From positions 3,934,543 through 3,998,542 of the forward strand of contig NZ_LFJC01000003.1 in assembly GCF_002776695.1 (NCBI RefSeq): DNA of 64,000 nucleotides. Reading direction: 5' to 3'. A program made the translations under genes and the position numbers. The notes under the pieces are model-generated. The model was not told the DNA's origin. It did no database searches and worked only from the letters and a program-made list of their open reading frames with translations. Source of the stretch: Bradyrhizobium nitroreducens. Lineage in GTDB: Bacteria; Pseudomonadota; Alphaproteobacteria; Rhizobiales; Xanthobacteraceae. Below are positions 53,448 to 62,233 of this stretch, piece by piece. Numbering within the stretch: position 1 is the stretch's first letter; each line of letters begins with the position of its first letter.

Positions 53448-54963
53448 CGAGATGCTCCATCCCCGTGGCAAACGCCATGATGTCTTCCTGTGTCAGCGGC
53501 GAAGTGGGGCCGCGCGTGACCTCGCCGGCGATGTGCCCGGCGCGCATCACGACGACGCGGTCGCAGATGCCGATGATTTCGGGGAGATCGGACGAGATGA
53601 CCAGGATCGCGGTGCCGGCCTTGGCCAGATTGTCGATGATCGAGTAGATCTCCGACTTGGCACCGACATCGACGCCGCGCGTCGGCTCGTCGAGGATCAA
53701 CACCTTTGGCCCAATGGCCAGAAGCCGCGACAGCAGCAGCTTCTGCTGATTGCCGCCGGACAGGCCGCCGGCGGGGACGCCGACATCGGCGGCGCGGATG
53801 CTGAGACCTGCGAAGGCCCGGTCGGCGCGTTCGCGCGCCTTGTCGCGATCCAGGAACCAGCCGAGCTTCGCATCGCGGCCGAGCACGGCGAGATTGATGT
53901 TGTCCAGGCACGACATGTCGAGAAACAGCCCGAGCGCCTTCCTGTCCTCGGTCAGGTAGGCGATCCCGGCCTCGAGCGCCTCACTCGGCGTGCGGATCTC
54001 GATCGGGCGGCCCTCAAGCTCGAGACGCCCTGACGTTCGCGGCGCCGCCCCGATGATGAGATGCGCAAGCTCGGTGCGGCCGGCGCCGACGAGACCGGCA
54101 AGCCCGACCACCTCGCCCGCATGCACGGTGAGCGAGCAGCCCTTGACACGCCGGCCATCGGCCATGTCGATCGCAGCGAGCACGGGATGTCCGCGCCCCG
54201 CCTTGGGATCGTGGTCCTTCTTGTAGAACGATGAGACGTCGCGCCCCACCATCATCCGCACGATGGCGTCGGCACGAATCTCGCCCTTGTCGAGCGAGCC
54301 GACCAGCCGACCGTCGCGCAGCACGGTGACGCGGTCGCCGAGCGCGTAGACCTCGTCCATGCGATGCGAGATGTAGATGATGGCGAGTCCCTCGGCGCGA
54401 AGCTGGCGGATCAGCGCGAACAGCCGCGCGCTCTCGCCGGCAGACAACGCGGTGGTCGGCTCGTCCATGATCAGGATCTTTGATCTCGCGTGCAGCGCAC
54501 GCGCGATCTCGACAAGTTGCCGCTGCCCCATGGAGAGATGCGCGACCAGCGTCGATGGCAGGAAGTCTGCGCCCAGCCGTTTCAGGATGGGACCGACGCC
54601 CTCGCGCATCTCGCCGCGCGCCAGCATTCCCGAACGCGAGATCTCGCGGCCGAGATAAATATTCTCCGCCACGGTGAGGTTGGGAGCGAGCGACAGTTCC
54701 TGATAGATGATGGCGATCCCCGCATTGCGGCCGCCGAGCGGACCTTCGATCCGTACCGGGTGTCCTTCGATGCGGATCTCGCCGCCGGGATCGGGCCTGT
54801 AGGCGCCGGACAGGATCTTCATCAGCGTCGACTTGCCGGCGCCGTTCTCCCCCATCAAGGCATGGACTTCGCCGGCATAGACGGTGAGATCGACAGCACG
54901 CAGCGCCTTGATGCCAAAGAAGGATTTTGAGACCCCGCGCATCTCGAGGATCGGATCGTTCAT
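53440..54963 (-). CDS. CUT2-type sugar ABC transporter ATP-binding protein
   Basis: A 507-residue RbsA-type ATPase with two nucleotide-binding domains. The first has Walker A GENGAGKSTLMK, signature LSMGQRQLVEIARAL and Walker B ILIMDEPTTAL. The second has the degenerate P-loop GLVGAGRTELAH usual in this family, signature LSGGNQQKLLLSR and Walker B VLILDEPTRG. It energises uptake together with the permease and binding protein encoded downstream. The xylulokinase gene lies 127 bases upstream on the same strand. Confidence 0.93.
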   Translation of the reverse strand: MNDPILEMRGVSKSFFGIKALRAVDLTVYAGEVHALMGENGAGKSTLMKILSGAYRPDPGGEIRIEGHPVRIEGPLGGRNAGIAIIYQELSLAPNLTVAENIYLGREISRSGMLARGEMREGVGPILKRLGADFLPSTLVAHLSMGQRQLVEIARALHARSKILIMDEPTTALSAGESARLFALIRQLRAEGLAIIYISHRMDEVYALGDRVTVLRDGRLVGSLDKGEIRADAIVRMMVGRDVSSFYKKDHDPKAGRGHPVLAAIDMADGRRVKGCSLTVHAGEVVGLAGLVGAGRTELAHLIIGAAPRTSGRLELEGRPIEIRTPSEALEAGIAYLTEDRKALGLFLDMSCLDNINLAVLGRDAKLGWFLDRDKARERADRAFAGLSIRAADVGVPAGGLSGGNQQKLLLSRLLAIGPKVLILDEPTRGVDVGAKSEIYSIIDNLAKAGTAILVISSDLPEIIGICDRVVVMRAGHIAGEVTRGPTSPLTQEDIMAFATGMEHLDA

Positions 54964-55090
54964 CGTGCCTCCCGGCGCAATGCGTTTCCCACCCGCGTCT
55001 CGATCTTCTGTCAGCGCGGCTCACGCATTAAACAAAAGGCCGCGGCGCAGGGCAATACTGAACACAACAGAATGCAACCTCGCGGCGGCG

Positions 55091-56536
55091 CTAGTGGCGC
55101 GGCCGATACAGTTCGCGCCACGCGTGAAGCCGCTCGGCATACGCATCCGTCAGCCCGGCGTCAGGTTCGAATGCTTCGATGCGCTGCGGCCGCGTGCATA
55201 CCGTGTCGATTGCCTCGCCGGTGACAGCAAGTCGCCCCAATCTCGCCGCACCGAACGCCGCGCCGGTCTCGCCTCCGGCCAAGCGATGGATCCGTACGTT
55301 CAGTACGTTCGCCAGCACCGAGAGCCAGAACGCCGACCGTGAGCCACCGCCGATGACATCGGCCTCCGCAATCTCGATGCCGGCATCGGCGAGCGCATCG
55401 CGGCAATCGGCAAGTGCGAAGGCAACGCCTTCGAGCACAGCCTGCACGACCGCCGTGCGATCGGTGCCATGACTCAAGCCGTCGAGCGTGCCGCGCACGG
55501 CGGGGTCGTCGTGCGGCGTCCGCTCGCCGGCAAGATACGGCAGGAAGCTCACCGGCGACGGCGCCTGCGGACGCGACCCCAACGGCGCCAGCAACTCGGC
55601 CTCGGTGATGCCGAACAGGCGCGCGGCCCAGGCGAGGCAGGAGGCGGCCGAGAGGATCGCGCCGGCCTGAATCCACATGCCGGGAACGGCGTGACAAAAC
55701 GTATGCACCGCACGGTCCGCGTTGGCGGCGATTGTGCTGGTCGGCGCCAGCAAGGCGCCTGAGGTTCCCAGCGATATGAACGCGGTTCCCGGCGCGATGG
55801 CGCCGATGCCGACGGCGCCGGCCGGATTGTCGCCGGCACCGCCCGCAATGATCGGCGGCCTGGTCATGCCCCAGCGCCGCGCCAGCTCACCTCGCAGGAT
55901 CGTTGCGGGCGCGCATCCCTCGACCAGACGCGGCATGTGATCGCGCGACAGGCCGGTCGCCGCCAGCGCCGCGTCCGACCAGTCCCGGCGCGCGGCGTCG
56001 AGCCATAGGGATCCCGATGCGTCCGAGACGTCCTCGATGGCCTCACCGGACAGTACCAGCCGTAGATAGGCCTTTGGCAGCAGGACGAGCTTCGTCGCCG
56101 CAAAGACGTCAGGCTCGTGCGTCGCGATCCAGAGCAATTTTGGCGCCGTGAATCCCGGCATCGCCTTGTTGCCGGTCGTCGCGCGCAAGGCGGGCCAGCG
56201 TTGCTCCAGGACGCGACACTCAGCGGCCGAGCGTCCGTCGTTCCAGAGGATGCAGGGCCGCAAGGGTCTCGAGCTCGCATCGAGCAGGGTGGCGCCGTGC
56301 ATCTGGCCGGACAATCCGATGCCTTCGACGGCCGCCAGCTCCGTTCCATGCGACGCCTTCAAGGCATCCAGCGTGGCGAAGACCGCATCGATCCATTGCG
56401 CGGGGTCCTGCTCGGAATAGCCTGGCCGCGGCGAGGCGGTCGCGAGCGGGCGGCTCTCGCTTGCGATCACGCGCTGGGCATCGTCGACGAGGACGGTCTT
56501 GACTGCGGACGTCCCGAGATCGATGCCGAGATACAT
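55091..56536 (-). CDS. xylB: Xylulokinase (FGGY family)
   Basis: A 481-residue carbohydrate kinase of the FGGY family. The N-terminal motif MYLGIDLGTSAVKTVLVDD, the substrate motif GLSGQMHGATLLD, CILWNDGRSAAE and the C-terminal GGGSRSAFWLSVLANVL identify xylulokinase, which phosphorylates D-xylulose to D-xylulose 5-phosphate. The start at 56536 gives the typical N-terminus. It lies 13 bases after the LysR gene and upstream of the CUT2 transporter genes, so it is likely part of one pentose or pentitol utilisation unit. No xylose isomerase or polyol dehydrogenase is in view. Confidence 0.88.
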   Translation of the reverse strand: MYLGIDLGTSAVKTVLVDDAQRVIASESRPLATASPRPGYSEQDPAQWIDAVFATLDALKASHGTELAAVEGIGLSGQMHGATLLDASSRPLRPCILWNDGRSAAECRVLEQRWPALRATTGNKAMPGFTAPKLLWIATHEPDVFAATKLVLLPKAYLRLVLSGEAIEDVSDASGSLWLDAARRDWSDAALAATGLSRDHMPRLVEGCAPATILRGELARRWGMTRPPIIAGGAGDNPAGAVGIGAIAPGTAFISLGTSGALLAPTSTIAANADRAVHTFCHAVPGMWIQAGAILSAASCLAWAARLFGITEAELLAPLGSRPQAPSPVSFLPYLAGERTPHDDPAVRGTLDGLSHGTDRTAVVQAVLEGVAFALADCRDALADAGIEIAEADVIGGGSRSAFWLSVLANVLNVRIHRLAGGETGAAFGAARLGRLAVTGEAIDTVCTRPQRIEAFEPDAGLTDAYAERLHAWRELYRPRH

Positions 56537-56549
56537 GGATGCTTCCCGC

Positions 56550-57473
56550 TCATTTCGCCGTATCGATCCAGATCCCTGGCTCCGAACGCTCGCGAATATA
56601 GCTGACCAGGAAGTCGGAGAAGACCCTGATCTTGGCGGGCAGCCTGACGCGGTTTTGATAGGCAATGTTCATGGTGAGCAGCGGCAGCTCCCAGCCCGTC
56701 AGGACGGGCACCAGCCGGCCGGCCGCAATATCGCCCTGCACGATGTAAAGCGGCTGAATCAGGATGCCGAGCCCTGCGCGCGCCGCACCACAGATGATCT
56801 GGCCGTCATTGCTGTCGAGCGTCGGTGCGATCCGGATCGTCTGCGTCGTGCTGCCTTGGCTCAGCTTCAACGAATAGGGATCGTTGGCGAGATTGTAGAT
56901 CAGCATGTTGTGGCGAGCGAGATCGGCGGGATGCTCCGGCACGCCATGCTTCTCCAGATATGACGGGGCAGCGGCGAGCACGCGGTGCATCTGGCCGATA
57001 CGGCGTACGACGATGTTGGAATCCGGCTCGTGTTCCCGCGTGCGGATCGCGACGTCGATGCCGGCCTCGATGAAGTCCAGATAGCGGTTTGCGCTGATGA
57101 TCTGCACGCTGAGATCGGGATAGAGCGCGCGGAAGCCGGGCAGCATCGGCGCAAGGTAGATCATCGCGAAGGACAGCGAGCTCGTCACGCGCAGCATGCC
57201 CTTCGGCGACAGCGCGCGGTCGGAGACGGCGTCCTCGGCCTCGGCGAGTTCGTTCAACAGCGTGCTGCAGCGCTGCAGCAGTTCCTGCCCTGCCTCGGTC
57301 AGCCATTGCCGGCGCGTGTTGCGCTCGATCAGCCGGACCGCAAGCCGCTCCTCCAGCGCGCTGAGGTGACGACTGGCGGCGGCGTTCGACATCCGGAGGA
57401 TTTCGGCAGCTTTGGAAAGACTGCCGAGTTCGGCCGTTTTGGCGAAGACCTCGAGTTGGAGCAGCCGGTCCAT
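56550..57473 (-). CDS. LysR family transcriptional regulator
   Basis: A 307-residue LysR-type regulator. The HTH region is QLEVFAKTAELGSLSKAAEILRMSNAAASRHLSALEERL, followed by the effector domain (GMLRVTSSLSFAMIYLAPMLPGFRALYPDL). It resembles the CrgA/DmlR-like subgroup of LysR proteins. It is divergent from the Dabb/hydroxyquinol operon across a 107-base region with a clear dyad at 57480-57520, and stands 13 bases before xylB on its own strand. It most likely regulates the hydroxyquinol operon. Confidence 0.88.
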   Translation of the reverse strand: MDRLLQLEVFAKTAELGSLSKAAEILRMSNAAASRHLSALEERLAVRLIERNTRRQWLTEAGQELLQRCSTLLNELAEAEDAVSDRALSPKGMLRVTSSLSFAMIYLAPMLPGFRALYPDLSVQIISANRYLDFIEAGIDVAIRTREHEPDSNIVVRRIGQMHRVLAAAPSYLEKHGVPEHPADLARHNMLIYNLANDPYSLKLSQGSTTQTIRIAPTLDSNDGQIICGAARAGLGILIQPLYIVQGDIAAGRLVPVLTGWELPLLTMNIAYQNRVRLPAKIRVFSDFLVSYIRERSEPGIWIDTAK

Positions 57474-57479
57474 TTTTGC

Positions 57480-57520
57480 GAAATAAGGAAAAGAGACTTA
57501 CAAATTTTGTCCTTTATTTC
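57480..57520. promoter_or_regulatory. Inverted repeat GAAATAAGGA...TCCTTTATTTC, candidate LysR site
   Basis: The arms match apart from one extra base and are separated by 20 bases. They lie directly upstream of the LysR start and about 60 bases before the Dabb gene, in unusually AT-rich DNA. Confidence 0.5.
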
Positions 57521-57580
57521 CGATTTCTGCAAGTCAAAATGACGCCAACAAAGCACTATTGCAGGCGAGGAAATCAGGAA

Positions 57581-57904
57581 ATGTCGGGCCCGATCAGGCA
57601 CATCGTGATGTGGCGGCTGCGCGGGGAGACCCCCGAGGAGCGCTCCGCCGCCCGGGTCAAGGTCAAGACCCTGTTCGAGGGCCTCAAGGGACGGATCGAC
57701 GGCCTCACCCATATCGAGGTCGGCATGGACGTCAGTGCCGTCGACTATGCCTGCGACGTGGTCCTGTTCTCCGAATTCACCGACCAGGCCGCGCTCAGCT
57801 CCTATGCCAACCATCCGGAACATCTGCGCGTCCGTGAGGCGCTTGGCGACTTGCGGATCGGACGCTTCCAGGTCGATTATCCCATCAAAGAGACCGGCGC
57901 ATGA
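57581..57904 (+). CDS. Dabb domain (stress-responsive A/B barrel) protein
   Basis: A 107-residue protein of the Dabb family (PF07876). It begins MSGPIRHIVMWRLRGETPEE and contains GLKGRIDGLTHIEVGMDVS, ACDVVLFSEFTDQAALSSYANHPEHLRV, the typical dimeric alpha-beta barrel pattern. Family members include small ring-modifying or isomerising enzymes, many without known function. The start at 57581 has AGGCGAGGAAATCAGGAA upstream. It overlaps the maleylacetate reductase gene by 4 bases (ATGA), so it is the first gene of the hydroxyquinol operon. Confidence 0.83.
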   Translation: MSGPIRHIVMWRLRGETPEERSAARVKVKTLFEGLKGRIDGLTHIEVGMDVSAVDYACDVVLFSEFTDQAALSSYANHPEHLRVREALGDLRIGRFQVDYPIKETGA

Positions 57905-58980
57905 TCGGTTCGTTCACCTTTGAAAACCTGCCCTGCCGTGTCGTGTTCGGCAGCGGAACCTTGGCTGCGGCGAAGGCCGAAGTCGAGCGGCTCGGCGGCA
58001 CGCGCGCGCTGGTGCTGACGACGCCGCAGCAGGAGGCGCAGGGCAAAAGTCTCGGGGCCGCGCTCGGCGCGCTCTATGCCGGCATCTTTCCCGGCGCCAC
58101 CATGCATACCCCGGTCGAGGTCACCGAGCGGGCGCTCGCCGCGATGAAGGCGTGCGAGGCCGACTGCGTCGTGGCGCTCGGCGGCGGCTCGACCACCGGC
58201 CTCGGCAAGGCGCTGGCCTTGCGCACCGGCGTCAACCAGCTCTGCATTCCCACCACCTATGCCGGCTCGGAGATGACGCCGATCGTCGGCCAGACCGAGA
58301 ACGGCCTGAAGACCACGGTGCGCGATGCGGCGATCCTGCCGGAGACCGTGATCTATGATGTCGACCTGACTCTGACGCTGCCGGCGAGCATGGCCGCGAC
58401 CTCGGGCATCAATGCGATCGCCCATGCGGTCGAGGCGCTCTATGCGCGCGATACCAATCCCGTCACATCGCTGATGGCGGAAGAAGGCATCCGCGCGCTG
58501 GCCCGCGCCCTGCCCGCGATCGCCGCGAAAAGCGACGACCGCGAGGCGCGCACCGAGGCGCTCTATGGCGCCTGGCTGTGCGGCGTCTGCCTCGGCACCG
58601 TCGGCATGGCGCTGCATCACAAGCTTTGCCACACACTCGGCGGCACTTTTGATCTGCCTCACGCGGAAACCCACACCATCGTGCTGCCGCATGCGCTCGC
58701 CTACAACGCGCCGGCCGTGCCCGATGCGATGACGCGGATCTCGCGCGCGATCGGCGCGGCCGATGCGGCGCGGGGACTCTTCGATCTCGCAAGACAGCTT
58801 GGTGCGAAGCTGGCGCTGCGCGATATCGGCATGCCCGAGAGCGGGATCGACAGGGCGGCCGATCTTGCGGTGACGAATGCCTATTGGAATCCGCGTCCGC
58901 TCGACCGCAACGCCATCCGCGACCTGATCGCACGCGCCTGGGCCGGCGAGCCGCCCGGCGCCGTCAAAGCGGCGGCTTGA
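57901..58980 (+). CDS. Maleylacetate reductase
   Basis: A 359-residue iron-containing alcohol dehydrogenase-fold enzyme. Family motifs are GGGSTTGLGKALALRTG (nucleotide binding), CIPTTYAGSEMTPIVGQTENGLK and the C-terminal metal-site histidines (MALHHKLCHTLGGTFDLPHAETH). It reduces maleylacetate to 3-oxoadipate with NAD(P)H, the step after hydroxyquinol ring cleavage. It is encoded in the same operon as the intradiol dioxygenase that would form maleylacetate, which supports the assignment. Confidence 0.92.
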   Translation: MIGSFTFENLPCRVVFGSGTLAAAKAEVERLGGTRALVLTTPQQEAQGKSLGAALGALYAGIFPGATMHTPVEVTERALAAMKACEADCVVALGGGSTTGLGKALALRTGVNQLCIPTTYAGSEMTPIVGQTENGLKTTVRDAAILPETVIYDVDLTLTLPASMAATSGINAIAHAVEALYARDTNPVTSLMAEEGIRALARALPAIAAKSDDREARTEALYGAWLCGVCLGTVGMALHHKLCHTLGGTFDLPHAETHTIVLPHALAYNAPAVPDAMTRISRAIGAADAARGLFDLARQLGAKLALRDIGMPESGIDRAADLAVTNAYWNPRPLDRNAIRDLIARAWAGEPPGAVKAAA

Positions 58981-58984
58981 GGCG

Positions 58985-60349
58985 ATGCGACGCACGCTGA
59001 TCAGATCGGCCACCGTCATCACCATGGATGACGCGATCGGCGACCTCGCGACCGGCGACGTGCTGGTCGAGGGCAGCCGCATCATTGACGTGCGCCCGTC
59101 GATCGACGTCGCGGCCGACACGGAGGTTGTCGACGGCGCGGGCCGCATCGTCATCCCCGGTCTGATCAACGCCCACATGCATACCTGGCAGACGGGCTTG
59201 CGCGGCTTTGCCGCGAACTGGACGCTGCTGGAATATTTCCGCCGCATGCATGCCGGGCTCGCGACCGTGTTCCGGCCCGACGACATCCACATCGCCACCC
59301 TCGTCGGCGCGCTGAACCAGATCAACCACGGCGTCACGACGCTGGTCGACTGGTGCCACAACAATCCGACGCCAGATCACACCGACGCTGCCGTGCGCGG
59401 CCTGATCGAAAGCGGCATCCGCGCCGCCTTCTTCCATGGTTCGCCCAAACCGGAGCCGAAGCCGGGCGAGCCGCATTTCTCGGAAGTGCCGCATCCGCGC
59501 CGCGAAGTCGAGCGGCTGCTGGCCGGCCCCCTCGCCGATCGCGACGGCCTCGTCACGCTCGGGCTCGCCATTCTCGGCCCGCATTATTCAACGCTCGACG
59601 TCGCCATGCACGATTTCCGCCTGGCGCGGGAGCTGAAGCTGATCGCATCGATGCATCAGGGCGGCGGACCGGCGAAAACGCCCGGCGGTTGGGAGAAGCT
59701 GATCGAGGCCGGCCTCGTCGGCGCCGGCGTCAACGTCGTTCATGGCAATGACCTGCCCGACAATCTGCTCGACCGGATGGTCGATCTCGGCATGTCCTTC
59801 TCGGTCACGCCCGAGAACGAGATGATCCAGGGCCACGGCTTCCCGATCACCGGGCGGCTGCTCGAACGCGGCGTGCGACCGACCATCGGCGTCGATCTGG
59901 AATCGGTGCTGGCCGGCGATCTTCTCTCCGCCGCACGCGTCGCCCTCTCCATGCAGCGGGCACTCGACAACGCGGAGGCGCGCAAGACCCACGGCACCAT
60001 TCCGGCGACGACCACGATTCCCGTCCGGGAGGCGCTGCGCTGGCTCACGATGGAAGGCGCCCGCATGCTCGGTCGCGAACACCACATCGGCTCGCTGACG
60101 CCCGGCAAGCTGGCCGACCTCGTCATCGTCAACGCCTCCGACCTCAATCTCCATCCGGTCCACGATCCCGTCGCGACCGTGGTGATGCAGACGAGCCTCG
60201 CCAATATCGAGTCCGTCATGATCGGCGGTGCGTGGAAGAAGCGGAGCGGCCGGCTGCTGGTCGACGATCTGGAGACGAAGAAGGAACTGCTGGCGCGATC
60301 GGGGCGCCGGCTGGTGCAGGACATCGAACGACAAGGACGCGCCGCCTGA
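58985..60349 (+). CDS. Amidohydrolase family protein (AtzA/8-oxoguanine deaminase-like)
   Basis: A 454-residue metal-dependent hydrolase of the amidohydrolase superfamily, cytosine deaminase/AtzA branch. Metal ligands are visible: HxH in GLINAHMHTWQTGL, a third His in IASMHQGGG, a further His in NVVHGNDLPD and Asp in TIGVDLES. The branch deaminates or dechlorinates N-heterocycles. Its role in a hydroxyquinol operon is not obvious; it could remove an amino or other group from the precursor ring. It starts 4 bases after the maleylacetate reductase gene. Confidence 0.85.
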   Translation: MRRTLIRSATVITMDDAIGDLATGDVLVEGSRIIDVRPSIDVAADTEVVDGAGRIVIPGLINAHMHTWQTGLRGFAANWTLLEYFRRMHAGLATVFRPDDIHIATLVGALNQINHGVTTLVDWCHNNPTPDHTDAAVRGLIESGIRAAFFHGSPKPEPKPGEPHFSEVPHPRREVERLLAGPLADRDGLVTLGLAILGPHYSTLDVAMHDFRLARELKLIASMHQGGGPAKTPGGWEKLIEAGLVGAGVNVVHGNDLPDNLLDRMVDLGMSFSVTPENEMIQGHGFPITGRLLERGVRPTIGVDLESVLAGDLLSAARVALSMQRALDNAEARKTHGTIPATTTIPVREALRWLTMEGARMLGREHHIGSLTPGKLADLVIVNASDLNLHPVHDPVATVVMQTSLANIESVMIGGAWKKRSGRLLVDDLETKKELLARSGRRLVQDIERQGRAA

Positions 60350-60370
60350 AGGCGCCCATGGATAGGAACA

Positions 60371-61273
60371 ATGACAGACACCTCTAAAAGCGTCGCGTTC
60401 ATCGGTATCGGCAAGATGGGTCTGCCGATGTCGGTGCTCGTCGCCAAGGCCGGCTACGCCGTCACCGCGTTCGACCAGAGCGCCGCGCGGATCGCGGAGG
60501 CGCGTGCACAGGGCATTTCGATTGCCGCTTCGCCCGCCGAGGCCGTGAGCGGCAAGGCCGCCGTCATCACATCCCTGCCCGACGACGCGGCTTTGCGCGG
60601 CGCGCTGCTCGGCTCCGCCGGCCTCATTGCGGCGATGGCGCCCGAAACCGTCCTGATCGAAACCAGCACGGTGAGCGTCGAGGCCTCCACGGAGGTTGCA
60701 GCCGCGGCGCAGGCGCGCGACATCGCCTATCTGCGTTCGCCGGTCTCCGGCAACGCCAGCATCGTTCACACCGGTGCCCTGACTTGCTTCATCTCGGGTC
60801 CGAAGGACGCCTTCGACAACGCAAAACCTCTGTTTGCTGCCTTCACCCGCGCGCAGACCTATCTCGGGCCGACCGAGGAAGCGCGCTACGCAAAGCTCTC
60901 GGTCAATCTGATGATCGCGGTGTCGGCGGCGATGATGGCGGAGAGTCTCGCATTGGCGCGCAAGGGCGGCATCGCCTGGCAGGACATCCTGAAAGTGCTC
61001 GACGACAGCGCGGTCGCCTCCCCCATGGTGAAGTACAAGACCGCACCGCTGCGCACGCGGGACTTCAAGTCCACCTTCTCCTGCAAGCAGATGGCCAAGG
61101 ATCTCGATCTCATCCTCGGCGCCGGCCATGCCGTCGGCGTGCCGCTTCAACTCGCCGCGCAGGTGCGCGAGACCTATGGCTCGCTGGTCGCGCAAGGCGA
61201 CGGCGACACCGACTTCATCGCGACCGTCAAGCATCTGGAACGTCTGTCCGGCCTCGGCGAGCCCAAACTCTGA
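60371..61273 (+). CDS. NAD-binding beta-hydroxyacid dehydrogenase (3-HIBADH family)
   Basis: A 300-residue dehydrogenase of the 3-hydroxyisobutyrate/6-phosphogluconate family. The Rossmann motif is VAFIGIGKMGLPMSVLVAKAGY, the substrate motif is LRSPVSGNASIVHTGAL (residue 120 region), and the catalytic lysine lies in YAKLSVNLMIA (near residue 174). TFSCKQMAKDLDLIL is the family's C-terminal signature. It oxidises or reduces a 3-hydroxyacid with NAD(P). Its substrate in this operon is unknown. Confidence 0.87.
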   Translation: MTDTSKSVAFIGIGKMGLPMSVLVAKAGYAVTAFDQSAARIAEARAQGISIAASPAEAVSGKAAVITSLPDDAALRGALLGSAGLIAAMAPETVLIETSTVSVEASTEVAAAAQARDIAYLRSPVSGNASIVHTGALTCFISGPKDAFDNAKPLFAAFTRAQTYLGPTEEARYAKLSVNLMIAVSAAMMAESLALARKGGIAWQDILKVLDDSAVASPMVKYKTAPLRTRDFKSTFSCKQMAKDLDLILGAGHAVGVPLQLAAQVRETYGSLVAQGDGDTDFIATVKHLERLSGLGEPKL

Positions 61274-61288
61274 TCCACGGAGCCCCAT

Positions 61289-62173
61289 ATGCGTAACTTC
61301 GACGAGACCACGATCACCGACGCGGTGCTGGAGCGGATCGCGGGCGCGTCCGATCCGCGCATCAAGGAGGTCAGCGAGGCGCTGGTGCGGCACTTGCACG
61401 CCTTCGTTCGCGAGGTGCGGCCGACCCAGAAGGAATGGGAGTTCGGCATCGACTTCCTGACCCGCACCGGCCACATGTGCAACGACAAGCGCCAGGAATT
61501 CATCCTGCTGTCGGACACGCTCGGCGTCTCCATGCTGGTCGACGCGATCAATCATCCGGTGCCGGAAGGCGCGACGGAGACCACGGTGCTTGGCCCGTTC
61601 TTCGTTCAGGCTGCGCCCGAAAAGGACAGCGGCGCCGACATCTCCGGCCCGATGGAAGGCGATCCGATGCTGGTCACCGGCTCGGTCTCGACCGTGGACG
61701 GCAAGCCGCTCGCAGGCGCCATCGTCGATGTCTGGCATTCCGACGACGACGGCTATTACGACGTGCAGCAGCTCGACCAGATCGGCGATCTCGCGATGCG
61801 CGCCCGCTTTCACACCGACGCCAACGGCCGCTTCCATTTCTGGTCGATCAAGCCTGCCGCCTATCCCATCCCGCATGACGGCCCGGTCGGGGACATGCTG
61901 GAGGCCCAGGGCCGCCATCCCTGGCGTCCCGCGCACGTGCACTTCATGATCTCGGCACCGGGCTTCGAGCAGCTCGTCACGCACGTGTTCGTGGCCGGCG
62001 ACAAATATCTCGACAGCGACGTGGTGTTCGGCGTCAAGGACAGTCTGATCCGCGAATTCACCAGGCATCCCGCCGGCCGTGCGCCGGATGGTCGCATGGT
62101 GGACAGCGACTATTTTCATCTCAACTATGATTTCGGCCTGAAGCAGGTTGCGAGCAGCGCAAGAGCCGCCTAA
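61289..62173 (+). CDS. Intradiol ring-cleavage dioxygenase, hydroxyquinol 1,2-dioxygenase type
   Basis: A 294-residue Fe(III) intradiol dioxygenase. The N-terminal helical dimerisation domain (EVSEALVRHLHAFVREVRPTQKEWEFGIDFLTRTGHM) is followed by the catalytic beta-sandwich with TTVLGPFFVQAAP, AIVDVWHSDDDGYYDVQ (tyrosine ligand region), YPIPHDGPVGDML and WRPAHVHFMISAPG (histidine ligands). It cleaves the 1,2-diol of hydroxyquinol to maleylacetate, consistent with the maleylacetate reductase gene in the same operon. Catechol 1,2-dioxygenase is an alternative, but the context favours hydroxyquinol. Confidence 0.9.
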   Translation: MRNFDETTITDAVLERIAGASDPRIKEVSEALVRHLHAFVREVRPTQKEWEFGIDFLTRTGHMCNDKRQEFILLSDTLGVSMLVDAINHPVPEGATETTVLGPFFVQAAPEKDSGADISGPMEGDPMLVTGSVSTVDGKPLAGAIVDVWHSDDDGYYDVQQLDQIGDLAMRARFHTDANGRFHFWSIKPAAYPIPHDGPVGDMLEAQGRHPWRPAHVHFMISAPGFEQLVTHVFVAGDKYLDSDVVFGVKDSLIREFTRHPAGRAPDGRMVDSDYFHLNYDFGLKQVASSARAA

Positions 62174-62233
62174 GCCGAACGACAACAGAGCGGACCGGCA
62201 AGCGTCCGCGATCGAAGCAGACAGGGAGCAAGG

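Noticed and set aside
51192..53480. A 762-codon open frame on the plus strand
   Set aside because: It is antisense to the ABC binding protein and permease genes; low-complexity shadow sequence.
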